Origin: an uncultured Muribaculaceae bacterium | GTDB lineage: Bacteria > Bacteroidota > Bacteroidia > Bacteroidales > Muribaculaceae | Assembly: GCA_910579035.1 (NCBI GenBank) | Contig: CAJTSR010000002.1 | Span: 103,322-167,321, forward strand | Reading direction: 5' to 3' | DNA: 64,000 nucleotides | In this document: positions 37,791 to 46,020 of the stretch, piece after piece | How the letters are laid out: each line of letters begins with the position of its first letter | Position numbering within the stretch: position 1 is the first letter of the stretch | The notes under the pieces: model-generated | Databases searched by the model: none | What the model was told of the DNA's origin: nothing | What the model saw: the letters and a program-made list of their open reading frames with translations, nothing else | Made by a program: the position numbers and the translations under genes

Positions 37791-39320
37791 CTACTTGTTG
37801 AGAAGATAGTACACGTCGTTCACGCGGAGTTCGCGCTTGAACGATTCCATCGTTGTGTTTTCGTCGATATGCACCATTTCGATACCGGCCATTTCGGCAT
37901 AGTCTGCCCAGTATTCGGGTGTGACATTGTATGCGAAACAGCTGTGGTGCGTGCCTCCGGCCATAATCCATGCGCCGGCGCCTGTTTCAAAATCAGGCAT
38001 GGGAATCCAGAGCGCGGAAGCCACGGGCAGTTTGGGCAGAGGCTTGCTCTTGATGCATTCCACATCGTTGACGATAAGGCGGAAACGATTGCCCATATCG
38101 ATAACCGTTGCTGTAACGCCCTTGCCGGGACGCGAAGTGAACACCAGACGGGCTGTCTGAGCCTTGCGTATGCCGATTCCAAGGAAATGAACCTCGAGGC
38201 GCGGCTTTTCTTCAGCAATCATCGGGCATACCTCGAGCATATGTGCCTGAAGTATGGAGCTGTTGGAGCCGTCGAAGTTAAGGGTGTAGTCCTCAAGGAA
38301 CGAGCAGCCGCCAAGGCCTTGGTTCATAACCCACAGCGTGCGATACAGCGCTGCCGACTTCCAGTCGCCTTCCGCGCCGAAGCCGTAGCCCTCGGCCATC
38401 AGGCGCTGCGAGGCAAGACCGGGAATCTGGTCGAATCCCACAAACTGGGGATCGTTGATGTCGTCTGTTCCAAGGTCGTCGAAGTTTGTGGTGAAAGCCT
38501 TAGCCCCGTGCGCCTCAAGACAGGCACGGAGAGCGAGTTCGGCCTTTGCCGCATTCCATACCGACTTGTACTCCACAGTGCCGGGTGTAAGCACGGCATC
38601 GCCGCAGGCATATTCGGCGTGGTATACCTCTACGAGTTTGTCAACCTCGGCGTCGGTTACCTTCTTGAAGTATTCCATAAGCTCGCTCACGGGGCAGTAG
38701 TCCACGTGATAGCCGAGCTGCATTTCAGCAGCCACCTTGTCGCCGTCGGTCACGGCCACATTGTTCATCTGGTCACCGAAGCGAAGCACGAGCATATCCT
38801 GCGCATCAGCCCACGCGGCAGCCACGCGGCTCCACACAGCGATGCGGGCAAGAGTCTTGGCGTCCTTCCAGTAGCCTACCACCACCTTGCGGCGAACGTT
38901 GAGGCGCGCGCAGATATGGCCGAACTCGCGGTCGCCGTGGGCGCTCTGGTTGAGGTTCATAAAGTCCATATCCATGGTGTCCCACGGAATTTCGGCATTA
39001 TACTGGGTGTGCAGATGCAACAGCGGCTTGCGGAGCTGCTGTAAGCCGTGGATCCACATCTTGGCGGGAGAGAAGGTGTGCATCCATGTGATTATACCTA
39101 TACACTTGGAGCAGGCGTTAGCCTCGAGCATCACTTTCTCTATGTCTTTCGACGACATCACAGTGCCCTTGTATACAACCTTTACGGGGAGCACTCCGGC
39201 GCCATTGACGCCTTCAACCATCTCCTTGGAGTGTGATTCGACGATACGCACCGGTTCTTCTCCGTAGAGCATCTGGGCGCCGGTCACCCACCAGATTTCA
39301 TAATTTGCAAAAGCTTCCAT
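37791..39320 (-). CDS. araA: L-arabinose isomerase
   Basis: 509 residues, start MEAFANYEIWWVTGAQMLYGEE. Typical blocks are CIGIITWMHTFSPAKMWIHGL, LLHLHTQYNAEIPWDTMDMDFMNLNQSAHGDREFG, AEGYGFGAEGDWKSAAL and, near the end, GGTHHSCFAY. It converts L-arabinose to L-ribulose in the cytoplasm. It lies between araD and araB on the minus strand. Confidence 0.97.
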   Translation of the reverse strand: MEAFANYEIWWVTGAQMLYGEEPVRIVESHSKEMVEGVNGAGVLPVKVVYKGTVMSSKDIEKVMLEANACSKCIGIITWMHTFSPAKMWIHGLQQLRKPLLHLHTQYNAEIPWDTMDMDFMNLNQSAHGDREFGHICARLNVRRKVVVGYWKDAKTLARIAVWSRVAAAWADAQDMLVLRFGDQMNNVAVTDGDKVAAEMQLGYHVDYCPVSELMEYFKKVTDAEVDKLVEVYHAEYACGDAVLTPGTVEYKSVWNAAKAELALRACLEAHGAKAFTTNFDDLGTDDINDPQFVGFDQIPGLASQRLMAEGYGFGAEGDWKSAALYRTLWVMNQGLGGCSFLEDYTLNFDGSNSSILQAHMLEVCPMIAEEKPRLEVHFLGIGIRKAQTARLVFTSRPGKGVTATVIDMGNRFRLIVNDVECIKSKPLPKLPVASALWIPMPDFETGAGAWIMAGGTHHSCFAYNVTPEYWADYAEMAGIEMVHIDENTTMESFKRELRVNDVYYLLNK

Positions 39321-39358
39321 TATTTTATGGTATTAATTTAATTGTTCAGAAATATCCT

Positions 39359-39430
39359 AACCACCTATCAACGTAGCCACTTAACCACTTGACCACCTAA
39401 ACACTTAATCACTTAGCCACCTGCTCACTT
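39359..39430. repeat. 8-nt periodic CCACYT repeat between araD and araA
   Basis: On the plus strand successive 8-mers end in CACTT or CACCT: AACCACTT, GACCACCT, AAACACTT, AATCACTT, AGCCACCT, GCTCACTT. The array overlaps the araD stop codon and in the operon mRNA reads as G/U-rich AAGTGGTT units. The same degenerate unit fills spacers at 54927-54961 and 59722-59780. Confidence 0.6.
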
Positions 39431-40117
39431 CCCCTGCCCGTAATAGGCCTTGGGGCCGTGCTTGCGCGAGAAATGCTTCTCCACAAGCAGCGGATTCATA
39501 GTGAGCGACGGATTCACTGAATAAGCAATAAATGCCATCTTGGCCACCTGCTCCATAACCACGGCGTTATGCACCGCCTCGGCAGGAGTCTTGCCCCAAG
39601 AGAATGGGCCGTGGTTTTTCACCAGCACACCCGGAGTATGCACAGGGTTCAAGCCCTCGAAGCGCTCCACTATCACATTGCCGGTTTCAAGTTCGTAGCT
39701 GCCTTCGACTTCGGCGGCAGTCATATCGCGTGTGCAGGGAATGCTGTTGTGGAAATAGTCGGCATGGGTGGTGCCTATATTGGGCAGGTCGATGCCGGCC
39801 TGCGCCCAAGCCGTGGCATAGGTAGAATGGGTGTGCACCACTCCGCCTATCTCCGGGAAAGCACGGTATAGGGCAAGGTGCGTGGGCGTGTCGGACGACG
39901 GACGCAGGGAACCTTCCACCACCTCGCCGGTGGCCAAATCGACCACCACCATGTCGGAAGGTTTCATAACGGCATAATCGACACCGCTGGGCTTGATTAC
40001 CACAAGGCCGCGCTCGCGGTCAATGCCCGAAACATTGCCCCATGTGAATATCACCAGTCCATGCTCCACAAGCTCCATATTGGCACGGAACACTTTATCT
40101 TTAAGTTCGTCAAGCAT
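39425..40117 (-). CDS. araD: L-ribulose-5-phosphate 4-epimerase
   Basis: 230 residues, class II aldolase/AraD fold. Key stretches are LVIFTWGNVSGIDRERGLVVIKPSGVDY, VVHTHSTYATAWAQAG with the zinc-binding HTH pair, GTTHADYFHNSIPCTRDM and VLVKNHGPFSWGKT. It converts L-ribulose 5-phosphate to D-xylulose 5-phosphate, feeding the pentose phosphate pathway. The second copy of the foldback repeat begins about 5 bases before its start codon. Confidence 0.96.
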   Translation of the reverse strand: MLDELKDKVFRANMELVEHGLVIFTWGNVSGIDRERGLVVIKPSGVDYAVMKPSDMVVVDLATGEVVEGSLRPSSDTPTHLALYRAFPEIGGVVHTHSTYATAWAQAGIDLPNIGTTHADYFHNSIPCTRDMTAAEVEGSYELETGNVIVERFEGLNPVHTPGVLVKNHGPFSWGKTPAEAVHNAVVMEQVAKMAFIAYSVNPSLTMNPLLVEKHFSRKHGPKAYYGQGK

Positions 40118-40122
40118 TGCTT

Positions 40123-40209
40123 TTTAGAGTATGTTTGCTTTTGGCTTATGTTAAGATTTAGAATGATTTTTCGAGTATGTTTTTAGATTAAAAGTAAACA
40201 TACTCTTAA
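40123..40209. repeat. Shorter copy of the foldback repeat between araR and araD
   Basis: TTTAGAGTATGTTTGCTTTT at 40123-40142 and AAAAGTAAACATACTCTTAAA at about 40190-40210 are inverted ends. The 57 bp starting at the left end are the near-identical reverse complement of the right arm of the element at 34702-34872; the other arm is cut down to about 25 bp. Read in the direction of transcription, both elements lie just after a stop codon and before the next gene of an operon. Confidence 0.75.
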
Positions 40210-40883
40210 ATTTTAAAATGAGGGTTAGCGCTGAAAATTTCACGGTCGAAACGGTACATTCGTGCTCCGCGTCGCGAATTGGTCTTGTCGATTTGGTCGG
40301 TAGCCACTATCGAGTTAAGCTCGGCCACACGCTTGCGGAAATTACGCTTGTCGATTTCTTCGCCGAGTATCGTTTCATAAAGCGTCTGAAGCTGCGTGAG
40401 CGTGAACAGCTCGGGGAGCAGGTTGAATGCCAGAGGCTCCGACTCCAGCTTGCGGCGCAGCTTTGCGAGCGATTTCTCAATCATCAGCGGGTGGTCGAAT
40501 CCCAGCTCCGGCAGGCTGCGCAGAGGAATCCAGCAGGCGCCACTGCCGGCAATGGCATCGCCGTCGGCCTTGGCCACGTCTATCAGCGCCGTATAAGCTA
40601 TCGACACCACACGCTCGCCGGGGTCGCGGTCGACCGAGCCGAAGGCGCCAACCTGGTCCATATACACGTTCTGCAGACCTGTAAGCTCGGTAAGCACGCG
40701 GCTGGCAGCATCGTCGATGCTCTCGTGGCTCTCAACGAATCCGCCCATCAGCGACCACTTGCCGCGCTCGGGCTCGAAGCGGCGCTTGGCAAGCAGCAGG
40801 CTAAGCTCGCCGCGGTCGAGCCCGAACACTATGCAGTCGACGGCCACGAAAAGCCGTGAATTTTCGCTGTAATATTCGGTCAT
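40206..40883 (-). CDS. araR: NUDIX-type transcriptional regulator of arabinose use (AraR)
   Basis: 225 residues: a NUDIX-like domain (about 1-140) and a C-terminal winged helix (about 150-225). The Nudix box GGFVESHESIDDAASRVLTE is degenerate: the RE and EE catalytic glutamates are Val and Leu, so hydrolysis is unlikely. This matches the NrtR-like AraR family described as the arabinose repressor in Bacteroides. Its ATG abuts the stop of the symporter gene. The expected ligand is L-arabinose and the likely operator is the palindrome near 43822. Confidence 0.9.
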   Translation of the reverse strand: MTEYYSENSRLFVAVDCIVFGLDRGELSLLLAKRRFEPERGKWSLMGGFVESHESIDDAASRVLTELTGLQNVYMDQVGAFGSVDRDPGERVVSIAYTALIDVAKADGDAIAGSGACWIPLRSLPELGFDHPLMIEKSLAKLRRKLESEPLAFNLLPELFTLTQLQTLYETILGEEIDKRNFRKRVAELNSIVATDQIDKTNSRRGARMYRFDREIFSANPHFKI

Positions 40884-42569
40884 TTACCAGAAGTAGATAT
40901 AGAATGCCACAGTGATGGCAAGTATCACGCAGGTATGGAAAATATCCCATCCATTCCAGCTTTGGCGTGTGGCGAGGCGCTGCTCGGCAGTCGATGTGCC
41001 GAACACGAGTCCCTTGATTTTCTCAGGCGACGGAGCCTTGGTGCAGAGCGACACCACCACGCCTACCGCGAGGCAGAACACAAGCATCCAGCCGCAGAAG
41101 AAGAGCCAGTTGCAATCATAGAACACGCTTTGGAAAAGGCTCGGGTCAGCACCGCCTACTTCGGCATTGCTGTAGTATATCTTGGCACCGAGGCGTGTAA
41201 GGCCGATAATGAGGCCCGAAAGGAGCGCCCACATACCGCCCATGGCAGTGGCACGTTTCCAAAGTATGCCGATAAGGAAGGCGGCGGCGATACCGGGTGC
41301 GAGCACCGACTGAACGTCCTGAAGATAGAGATAGAGAACGTCGCCTACCGAACGCATGACGGGTATCCAGAGTATGCCAAGCACAACGATAACCACCGTG
41401 GCGGCCTGTCCGATTTTCACAAGCTTTTTCGGATTGGTCTTAGGCTTGAAGCGCTGATAAAAGTCGATAGTGAACAGAGCTGCCGACGAGTTGAACAGCG
41501 ATGCCAGCGAGCTCATAAGAGCTGCAAGAATACCGCATACAATCAAGCCTTTAACACCTGCGGGAAGCAGCTTGGCAACAAGGGTCGGGAATGCGGCATC
41601 GGAGTTGGGCGAGCCGTTGGGCATCATGGGCAGGAAATCGCCCATATTCTGATGAAGCGCGAACGCTATCATACCGGGGATAAGGAAGAGGAACACAGGA
41701 AGGAGCTTGAGGTAGGCGCCGAATATGGTACCGCGACGAGCCTCGCGCTCGTTCTTGCCCGACAGCACGCGCTGAACTATGAACTGGTCGGTACACCAGT
41801 ACCAGAAACCGATCACGGCAGAGCCTACAAGAGCGCCGAGCCACGGATACTGCGGGTCGGAATTGCTGCGGATAAGATTTGTCATAGAGTCGCCGTACTC
41901 GTTGACCTTCACAGCCGAGCAGATGCGCATCATTTCGTCCCAACCGCCGAGTTCCCTAAGGCCGAGCACAAGTATGATAAGCGAACCCAAAAGCAGGATA
42001 GGAGTCTGAAGAACCGATGTGTAAAGCACCGACTTCATACCACCGAAAATAGTGTAAAGCGCTGTGATAAGCACAAGACCCACGGCGGCAATCCAGAAGA
42101 AATCGATGCCCCATATCTGGTCGATGCCGAACACCTGCTGGAACACGAGGCCGCCGGCATAGACTGTAACGGCAACTTTTGTCAGCACATAGCTGATAAG
42201 CGAAATGGTGGCGAGAATGGTGCGTGACTGCGGGTTGAAGCGCTTCTCAAGAAACTCCGGCATGGTGTACACCATGGAGCGGGAATAGAAAGGCACGAAC
42301 ACCCAGCCGAGAATAAGAATCATCCAGCCCTGTATTTCCCAGTGGGCCATCGCCATACCCGACGAAGCTCCCGAGCCTGCAAGGCCGATAAGGTGTTCAG
42401 ATCCGATGTTCGATGCGAAAATAGATGCTCCGATGGCTATCCATGTGGCATCTTTGCCTCCGAGGAAGTAATCGGCGGCATTGTTTTGTTTTTGGCGCAT
42501 AACCCACACTATGATACCCACGAGGGCAACAAAGAACAGGGCTATGACAATCCAGTCGAGCAATTGCAT
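40884..42569 (-). CDS. Sodium:solute symporter (SSS family), probably for arabinose
   Basis: 561 residues with about 14 membrane segments. The SGLT-like core is recognisable: DYFLGGKDATWIAIGASIFASNIGSEHLIGLAGSGASSG, YTIFGGMKSVLYTSVLQTPI and FWYWCTDQFIVQRVLSGKNEREARRG. It would bring monosaccharide across the inner membrane with Na+. The position in the ara operon, between epimerase and araR, indicates arabinose as substrate (inference from context). Confidence 0.93.
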   Translation of the reverse strand: MQLLDWIVIALFFVALVGIIVWVMRQKQNNAADYFLGGKDATWIAIGASIFASNIGSEHLIGLAGSGASSGMAMAHWEIQGWMILILGWVFVPFYSRSMVYTMPEFLEKRFNPQSRTILATISLISYVLTKVAVTVYAGGLVFQQVFGIDQIWGIDFFWIAAVGLVLITALYTIFGGMKSVLYTSVLQTPILLLGSLIILVLGLRELGGWDEMMRICSAVKVNEYGDSMTNLIRSNSDPQYPWLGALVGSAVIGFWYWCTDQFIVQRVLSGKNEREARRGTIFGAYLKLLPVFLFLIPGMIAFALHQNMGDFLPMMPNGSPNSDAAFPTLVAKLLPAGVKGLIVCGILAALMSSLASLFNSSAALFTIDFYQRFKPKTNPKKLVKIGQAATVVIVVLGILWIPVMRSVGDVLYLYLQDVQSVLAPGIAAAFLIGILWKRATAMGGMWALLSGLIIGLTRLGAKIYYSNAEVGGADPSLFQSVFYDCNWLFFCGWMLVFCLAVGVVVSLCTKAPSPEKIKGLVFGTSTAEQRLATRQSWNGWDIFHTCVILAITVAFYIYFW

Positions 42570-42599
42570 GTGTTTTTGGTTATTTAAGGTTATAAGGTT

Positions 42600-43772
42600 C
42601 TATTTTTCAACGGCAAAGAAATACGATGTGTTCGATTCGTAGGTATCGCCCGGCTCAAGCACTGTCGAGGGCCACTGAGGCTTGTTGGGGCTGTCGGGAT
42701 AGTGCTGTGTTTCGAGGCAGATACCGGCGCGCTGCTTGTATGCCTTGCCTCCCTTGCCTTTAATTGTTCCGTCGAGGAAGTTGCCGCAGTACACCTGCAC
42801 TCCCGGCTCGGTTGTGTACATATACATGGTTATTCCTGTAACAGGGCTTTTCAAAGCAGCCTGCGGCACGAGTTCGTTGTCGTTTGCGTTCAGCACCCAG
42901 TTATGGTCGTAGCCATTGCCGAAACGAATCTGCTCGTTGTCAGCGGCGATGTCGCGGCCTATAGTTTTGGGTGTTGTGAAATCCATCGGTGTTCCTGCCA
43001 CTGGTTCAAGCGTGCCAAGAGTCATATACGTGCTGTCGACAGGTGTGTAGTAGTCGGCTGCGATAAAGAGAGTGTCGCCGAGCACACCGTTCTCGTAATC
43101 TCCTCCGAGGTTGAAGTACGAGTGGTTGGTCATATTGATAATCGTCTTCTTGTCGGTGGTGGCGGAATAAGCGATGTCGAGTACGTTCAAGCCGTCGTCC
43201 GACATAAGCTCGTATTTTACAGTCGCTTTCACCGTTCCGGGGAAGCCGTTGTCGCCGTCGGGCGACACAATGCTCAGCACCAAGGTGCTGTCGCTGGTCT
43301 GCTCGGCATCGTACACACGGTACTGCCAGCCCATGGTGCCCATATCCGTGCCGCCGTGCAGGCAATGGCCGAAGTTATTCTGCGGAAGCTGGTATTCCTC
43401 GCCGTCGAGCATGAACCGGCCTTGGTTGATGCGGTTGGCATACCGTCCTATGGAGGCGCCGAAATCGGTCTGGTTGTTTTCAGGATAATATGCCTGAATG
43501 CTGTCGAAACCGAGAACCACGTCGGTCATACCGCCGTCCTTGTTGGGAACCATCAGCGACACCAGGCGTCCGCCGAAGTTGGTGATGCACGCTTCGGCTC
43601 CGGCAGCATTCTTGAGCACATAGAGTGCGGTCGTGTCACCACGATACACATCTGCGAAATTTGCCGGGTCGAGATTTGAGAGAGTTTTCTGCGGGGTATC
43701 GCCGGAGGGTGTGCAGCTCCATACGCCCGATACGAGCAAAGCTGCCAAGGGCAGCACTTTAAGGGTTTTCAT
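42600..43772 (-). CDS. Aldose 1-epimerase, lipoprotein
   Basis: 390 residues. Lipoprotein signal MKTLKVLPLAALLVSGVWSC, so membrane-anchored in the periplasm or outer membrane, unlike cytoplasmic GalM. Mutarotase blocks are NQTDFGASIGRYANRINQG, FGHCLHGGTDMGTMGWQYRV, TNHSYFNLGG, FGNGYDHNWVLN and PGVQVYCGNFLDG. It interconverts sugar anomers before uptake. First gene of the arabinose operon, corresponding to araM of Bacteroides. Confidence 0.92.
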   Translation of the reverse strand: MKTLKVLPLAALLVSGVWSCTPSGDTPQKTLSNLDPANFADVYRGDTTALYVLKNAAGAEACITNFGGRLVSLMVPNKDGGMTDVVLGFDSIQAYYPENNQTDFGASIGRYANRINQGRFMLDGEEYQLPQNNFGHCLHGGTDMGTMGWQYRVYDAEQTSDSTLVLSIVSPDGDNGFPGTVKATVKYELMSDDGLNVLDIAYSATTDKKTIINMTNHSYFNLGGDYENGVLGDTLFIAADYYTPVDSTYMTLGTLEPVAGTPMDFTTPKTIGRDIAADNEQIRFGNGYDHNWVLNANDNELVPQAALKSPVTGITMYMYTTEPGVQVYCGNFLDGTIKGKGGKAYKQRAGICLETQHYPDSPNKPQWPSTVLEPGDTYESNTSYFFAVEK

Positions 43773-43779
43773 CGGTATC

Positions 43780-43853
43780 TAAATTTGGTCCAAGAATGAA
43801 TAGTTTAATTTTGGGTGTAAAATTAACACCCAAAACCCCCATGACCAAATTTA
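43780..43853 (-). promoter_or_regulatory. Promoter and candidate AraR operator of the arabinose operon
   Basis: The minus-strand -7 box TAAATTTG lies at 43846-43853. Just downstream of the expected start (near 43839) is a perfect inverted repeat: TTTTGGGTGT (43809-43818), a 7-nt spacer and ACACCCAAAA (43826-43835). An outer pair, TAAATTTGGTC (43780-43790) and GACCAAATTTA (43843-43853), brackets it perfectly. A repressor on the inner palindrome would block transcription, as expected for AraR. Confidence 0.65.
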
Positions 43854-43897
43854 TTTATATGTTTTACAACATATTTCGAGCCCCTGCCGAATAACCC

Positions 43898-44500
43898 CTA
43901 CTTTAGTTTACGGATAATGCGCGCCGGATTTCCGCCCACAAGCGAATCGGCAGGCACATTTTTTGTCACCACGGCCCCGGCCGCCACAACGCACCTGTCG
44001 CCGATCTCCACGCCCGGCAAAATAATGGCGCCACCGCCAATCCACACATCGTTGCCGATGGTCACCGGCTCGGCCCACTCATCAAAAGTGCGCCTCCGGT
44101 CGGCGTCGAGAGGGTGGCAGGCGGTGTATATGCTCACGTTAGGACCTATAAGCACGTTGTTGCCTATGGTCACGGCAGCCTCGTCGAGGACTGTGAAATT
44201 GAAGTTGGCAAAGAAATTATCACCAACGTGTATGTTGCAGCCATAATCGCAGCGGAAAGGCTGGTTCACATATATATTATCGCCACAGGTTCCCAGTATG
44301 TCACGAAGCTGGGCCGCGAGTCCTTTCTCGTCGGCAGGGTCGGTGCTGTTGAATGCGGCTATCTTGCGGCGCGTGGCCACAAGCATTTCCCTGAAGCCGC
44401 CATAGCCTGCTTCATAAATCTCCCCTGCAAGCATCTTGGCCCACTCGCGCTCCAGTTTTTCATCTCTTTCCATAATATTTTGCTTATTGACTGTGTTCAT
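43898..44500 (-). CDS. Sugar O-acetyltransferase (Maa/LacA type)
   Basis: 200 residues, or 191 if the second Met at 44473 (MERDEKLEREW) is used; neither has a ribosome-binding site to decide. N-terminal Mac domain (KMLAGEIYEAGYGGFREMLVATRRKIAAFN) then left-handed hexapeptide repeats (NIHVGDNFFANFNFTVLD, VTIGNNVLIGPNVSIYTACHP with the catalytic His, VWIGGGAIILPGVEIGDRCVVAAGAVV). It acetylates sugars from acetyl-CoA. It is upstream of, and on the same strand as, the ara operon, but is separated from it by a promoter. Confidence 0.9.
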   Translation of the reverse strand: MNTVNKQNIMERDEKLEREWAKMLAGEIYEAGYGGFREMLVATRRKIAAFNSTDPADEKGLAAQLRDILGTCGDNIYVNQPFRCDYGCNIHVGDNFFANFNFTVLDEAAVTIGNNVLIGPNVSIYTACHPLDADRRRTFDEWAEPVTIGNDVWIGGGAIILPGVEIGDRCVVAAGAVVTKNVPADSLVGGNPARIIRKLK

Positions 44501-44524
44501 TTCCCGAAGTTAGAGGATATTTGC

Positions 44525-44616
44525 TAATTTTGCAAAAAATAAGAGGGTGTTTAACCACAAAGTGATACACCCTCGTAATTTAGACCGACCTCACCTTTAA
44601 CAGACAAACACCCTCT
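44525..44616 (+). promoter_or_regulatory. hisS promoter and leader with two alternative hairpins
   Basis: TAATTTTG (44525-44532) is the -7 box, giving a start near 44539. One left arm, AGAGGGTGTTT (44542-44552), can pair with either ACACCCTC at 44567-44574 (8 bp) or AAACACCCTCT at 44606-44616 (11 bp, perfect). The second fold ends 8 bases before the ATG and would hide the start region. Such exclusive pairing suggests leader control of the synthetase gene. Confidence 0.45.
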
Positions 44617-44624
44617 ATACGCCA

Positions 44625-45986
44625 ATGGCTCAGAAACCTTCCACCCCCAAGGGCACACGCGACTTCTCGACGCTCGAAATGGCCCGACGCAATTATATTT
44701 TCGACACAATCCGCAGTGTATTCCGCCTGTTCGGCTACCGCCAGATTGAAACCCCGGCTCTCGAAAACCTATCGACTCTTATGGGAAAATACGGCGAGGA
44801 AGGCGACAAACTGCTATTCAAGGTACTAAACTCTGGCGACTTTCTCGCCAAGGTTGACGCCTCCCTCCTTGAAAACCGCGACAGCCTGCACACCGCACCC
44901 CGCATATGCGACCGAGGCCTGCGCTACGACCTCACCGTGCCGTTCGCGCGCTTCGTGGTACAGCACCGCGACGAGCTCCAGATGCCTTTCAAGCGCTTCC
45001 AGATACAGCCCGTGTGGCGCGCCGACCGTCCTCAGAAAGGACGCTACCGCGAGTTTTACCAGTGCGATGCCGACGTGGTAGGTTCCGACTCGCTTATCAA
45101 CGAGGTGGAGCTGCTACAGATTATCGACGAGGTTTTTGCCCGTCTTAACATACGCGTGGCCATCAAGCTGAACAACCGCAAGATTCTGGCCGGCATAGCC
45201 GAGCTTATAGGAGCGCCCGACAAGCTGATCGACATAACGGTGGCTATCGACAAAATCGACAAAATCGGCCTTGAAAAGGTCAACGAGGAACTTGCCGAGC
45301 GCGGACTCTCTGCCGAAGCCATAGAGCAGCTTCGCCCCATACTCGAAATAGGCGGCACAACTGCCGAGCGCCTCGAAAAGCTTGCATCGATACTCGCATC
45401 ATCAGAAACCGGAACAAAAGGCGTGGAAGAGTTGCGCTTTGTGGTAGGCACGACCGAAACCCTCGGCCTGCGCGCAGTGCTCGACCTCGACGTGTCGCTC
45501 GCACGTGGTCTGAACTACTATACCGGCACAATCATAGAGGTAAAGGCTCTCGACACCGAGATAGGCAGCATATCCGGCGGCGGTCGCTACGACAACCTGA
45601 CGGGCGTTTTCGGCATGGACGGCCTCAGCGGTGTGGGCGTGTCGTTCGGTGCCGACCGCATCTACGACGTGCTCAACGCCCTCGGACTATTCCCCGACGA
45701 CACCGCCCGCTCCACCCGCGTGCTATTCGCCAATTTCGGCGAAGCTGAAGCACTCGCCTCGCTCCGCATCATAAAGGAGCTGCGCGCGGCAGGCGTTGCA
45801 ACGGAGATATATCCTGATGCTTCCAAAATGAAAAAGCAGATAGCGTATGCCAACGCCCTCGGCGTGCCTTTCTTCGCGATGGTGGGCGAAACCGAACTGG
45901 CAAACGGCACCGTGGCACTAAAAAATATGGCCACCGGCGAACAAAACACCGTGGCCATAAACGAACTTGCCGCAGCTGTAGACTAA
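44625..45986 (+). CDS. hisS: Histidyl-tRNA synthetase
   Basis: 453 residues, class II. Motif 1 region KGTRDFSTLEMARRNYIFDTI; motif 2 GLRYDLTVPFARFVVQH with KRFQIQPVWRADRPQKGRYREFYQCDADVVG; histidine-specific loop LDVSLARGLNYYTGTIIE; C-terminal anticodon-binding domain from about 355. It charges tRNA-His. The hairpin after its stop fills the whole gap to the convergent receptor gene. Confidence 0.97.
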   Translation: MAQKPSTPKGTRDFSTLEMARRNYIFDTIRSVFRLFGYRQIETPALENLSTLMGKYGEEGDKLLFKVLNSGDFLAKVDASLLENRDSLHTAPRICDRGLRYDLTVPFARFVVQHRDELQMPFKRFQIQPVWRADRPQKGRYREFYQCDADVVGSDSLINEVELLQIIDEVFARLNIRVAIKLNNRKILAGIAELIGAPDKLIDITVAIDKIDKIGLEKVNEELAERGLSAEAIEQLRPILEIGGTTAERLEKLASILASSETGTKGVEELRFVVGTTETLGLRAVLDLDVSLARGLNYYTGTIIEVKALDTEIGSISGGGRYDNLTGVFGMDGLSGVGVSFGADRIYDVLNALGLFPDDTARSTRVLFANFGEAEALASLRIIKELRAAGVATEIYPDASKMKKQIAYANALGVPFFAMVGETELANGTVALKNMATGEQNTVAINELAAAVD

Positions 45987-46020
45987 GGTAACTATTCAGC
46001 GTGTCCGCTGAATAGTTACC
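45987..46020. terminator. Bidirectional hairpin terminator after hisS
   Basis: GGTAACTATTCAGC (45987-46000), a 6-nt loop and GCTGAATAGTTACC (46007-46020) pair perfectly. It occupies the complete spacer between two convergent genes and overlaps the last base of the receptor stop codon. No T-run follows on either strand, so efficiency is uncertain. Confidence 0.65.

Noticed and set aside
36495..39044. An 849-codon frame running antisense through araB and araA
   Set aside because: It spans two clear genes on the other strand and shows no family motif.
39359..39430. Possible CRISPR array in the periodic spacer
   Set aside because: The period is 8 nt with degenerate units and no unique spacers. 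It is a simple tandem repeat.
40935..42227. A 430-codon frame antisense to the symporter gene
   Set aside because: The product is strongly charged and low in complexity, as expected of the complement of membrane-helix codons.
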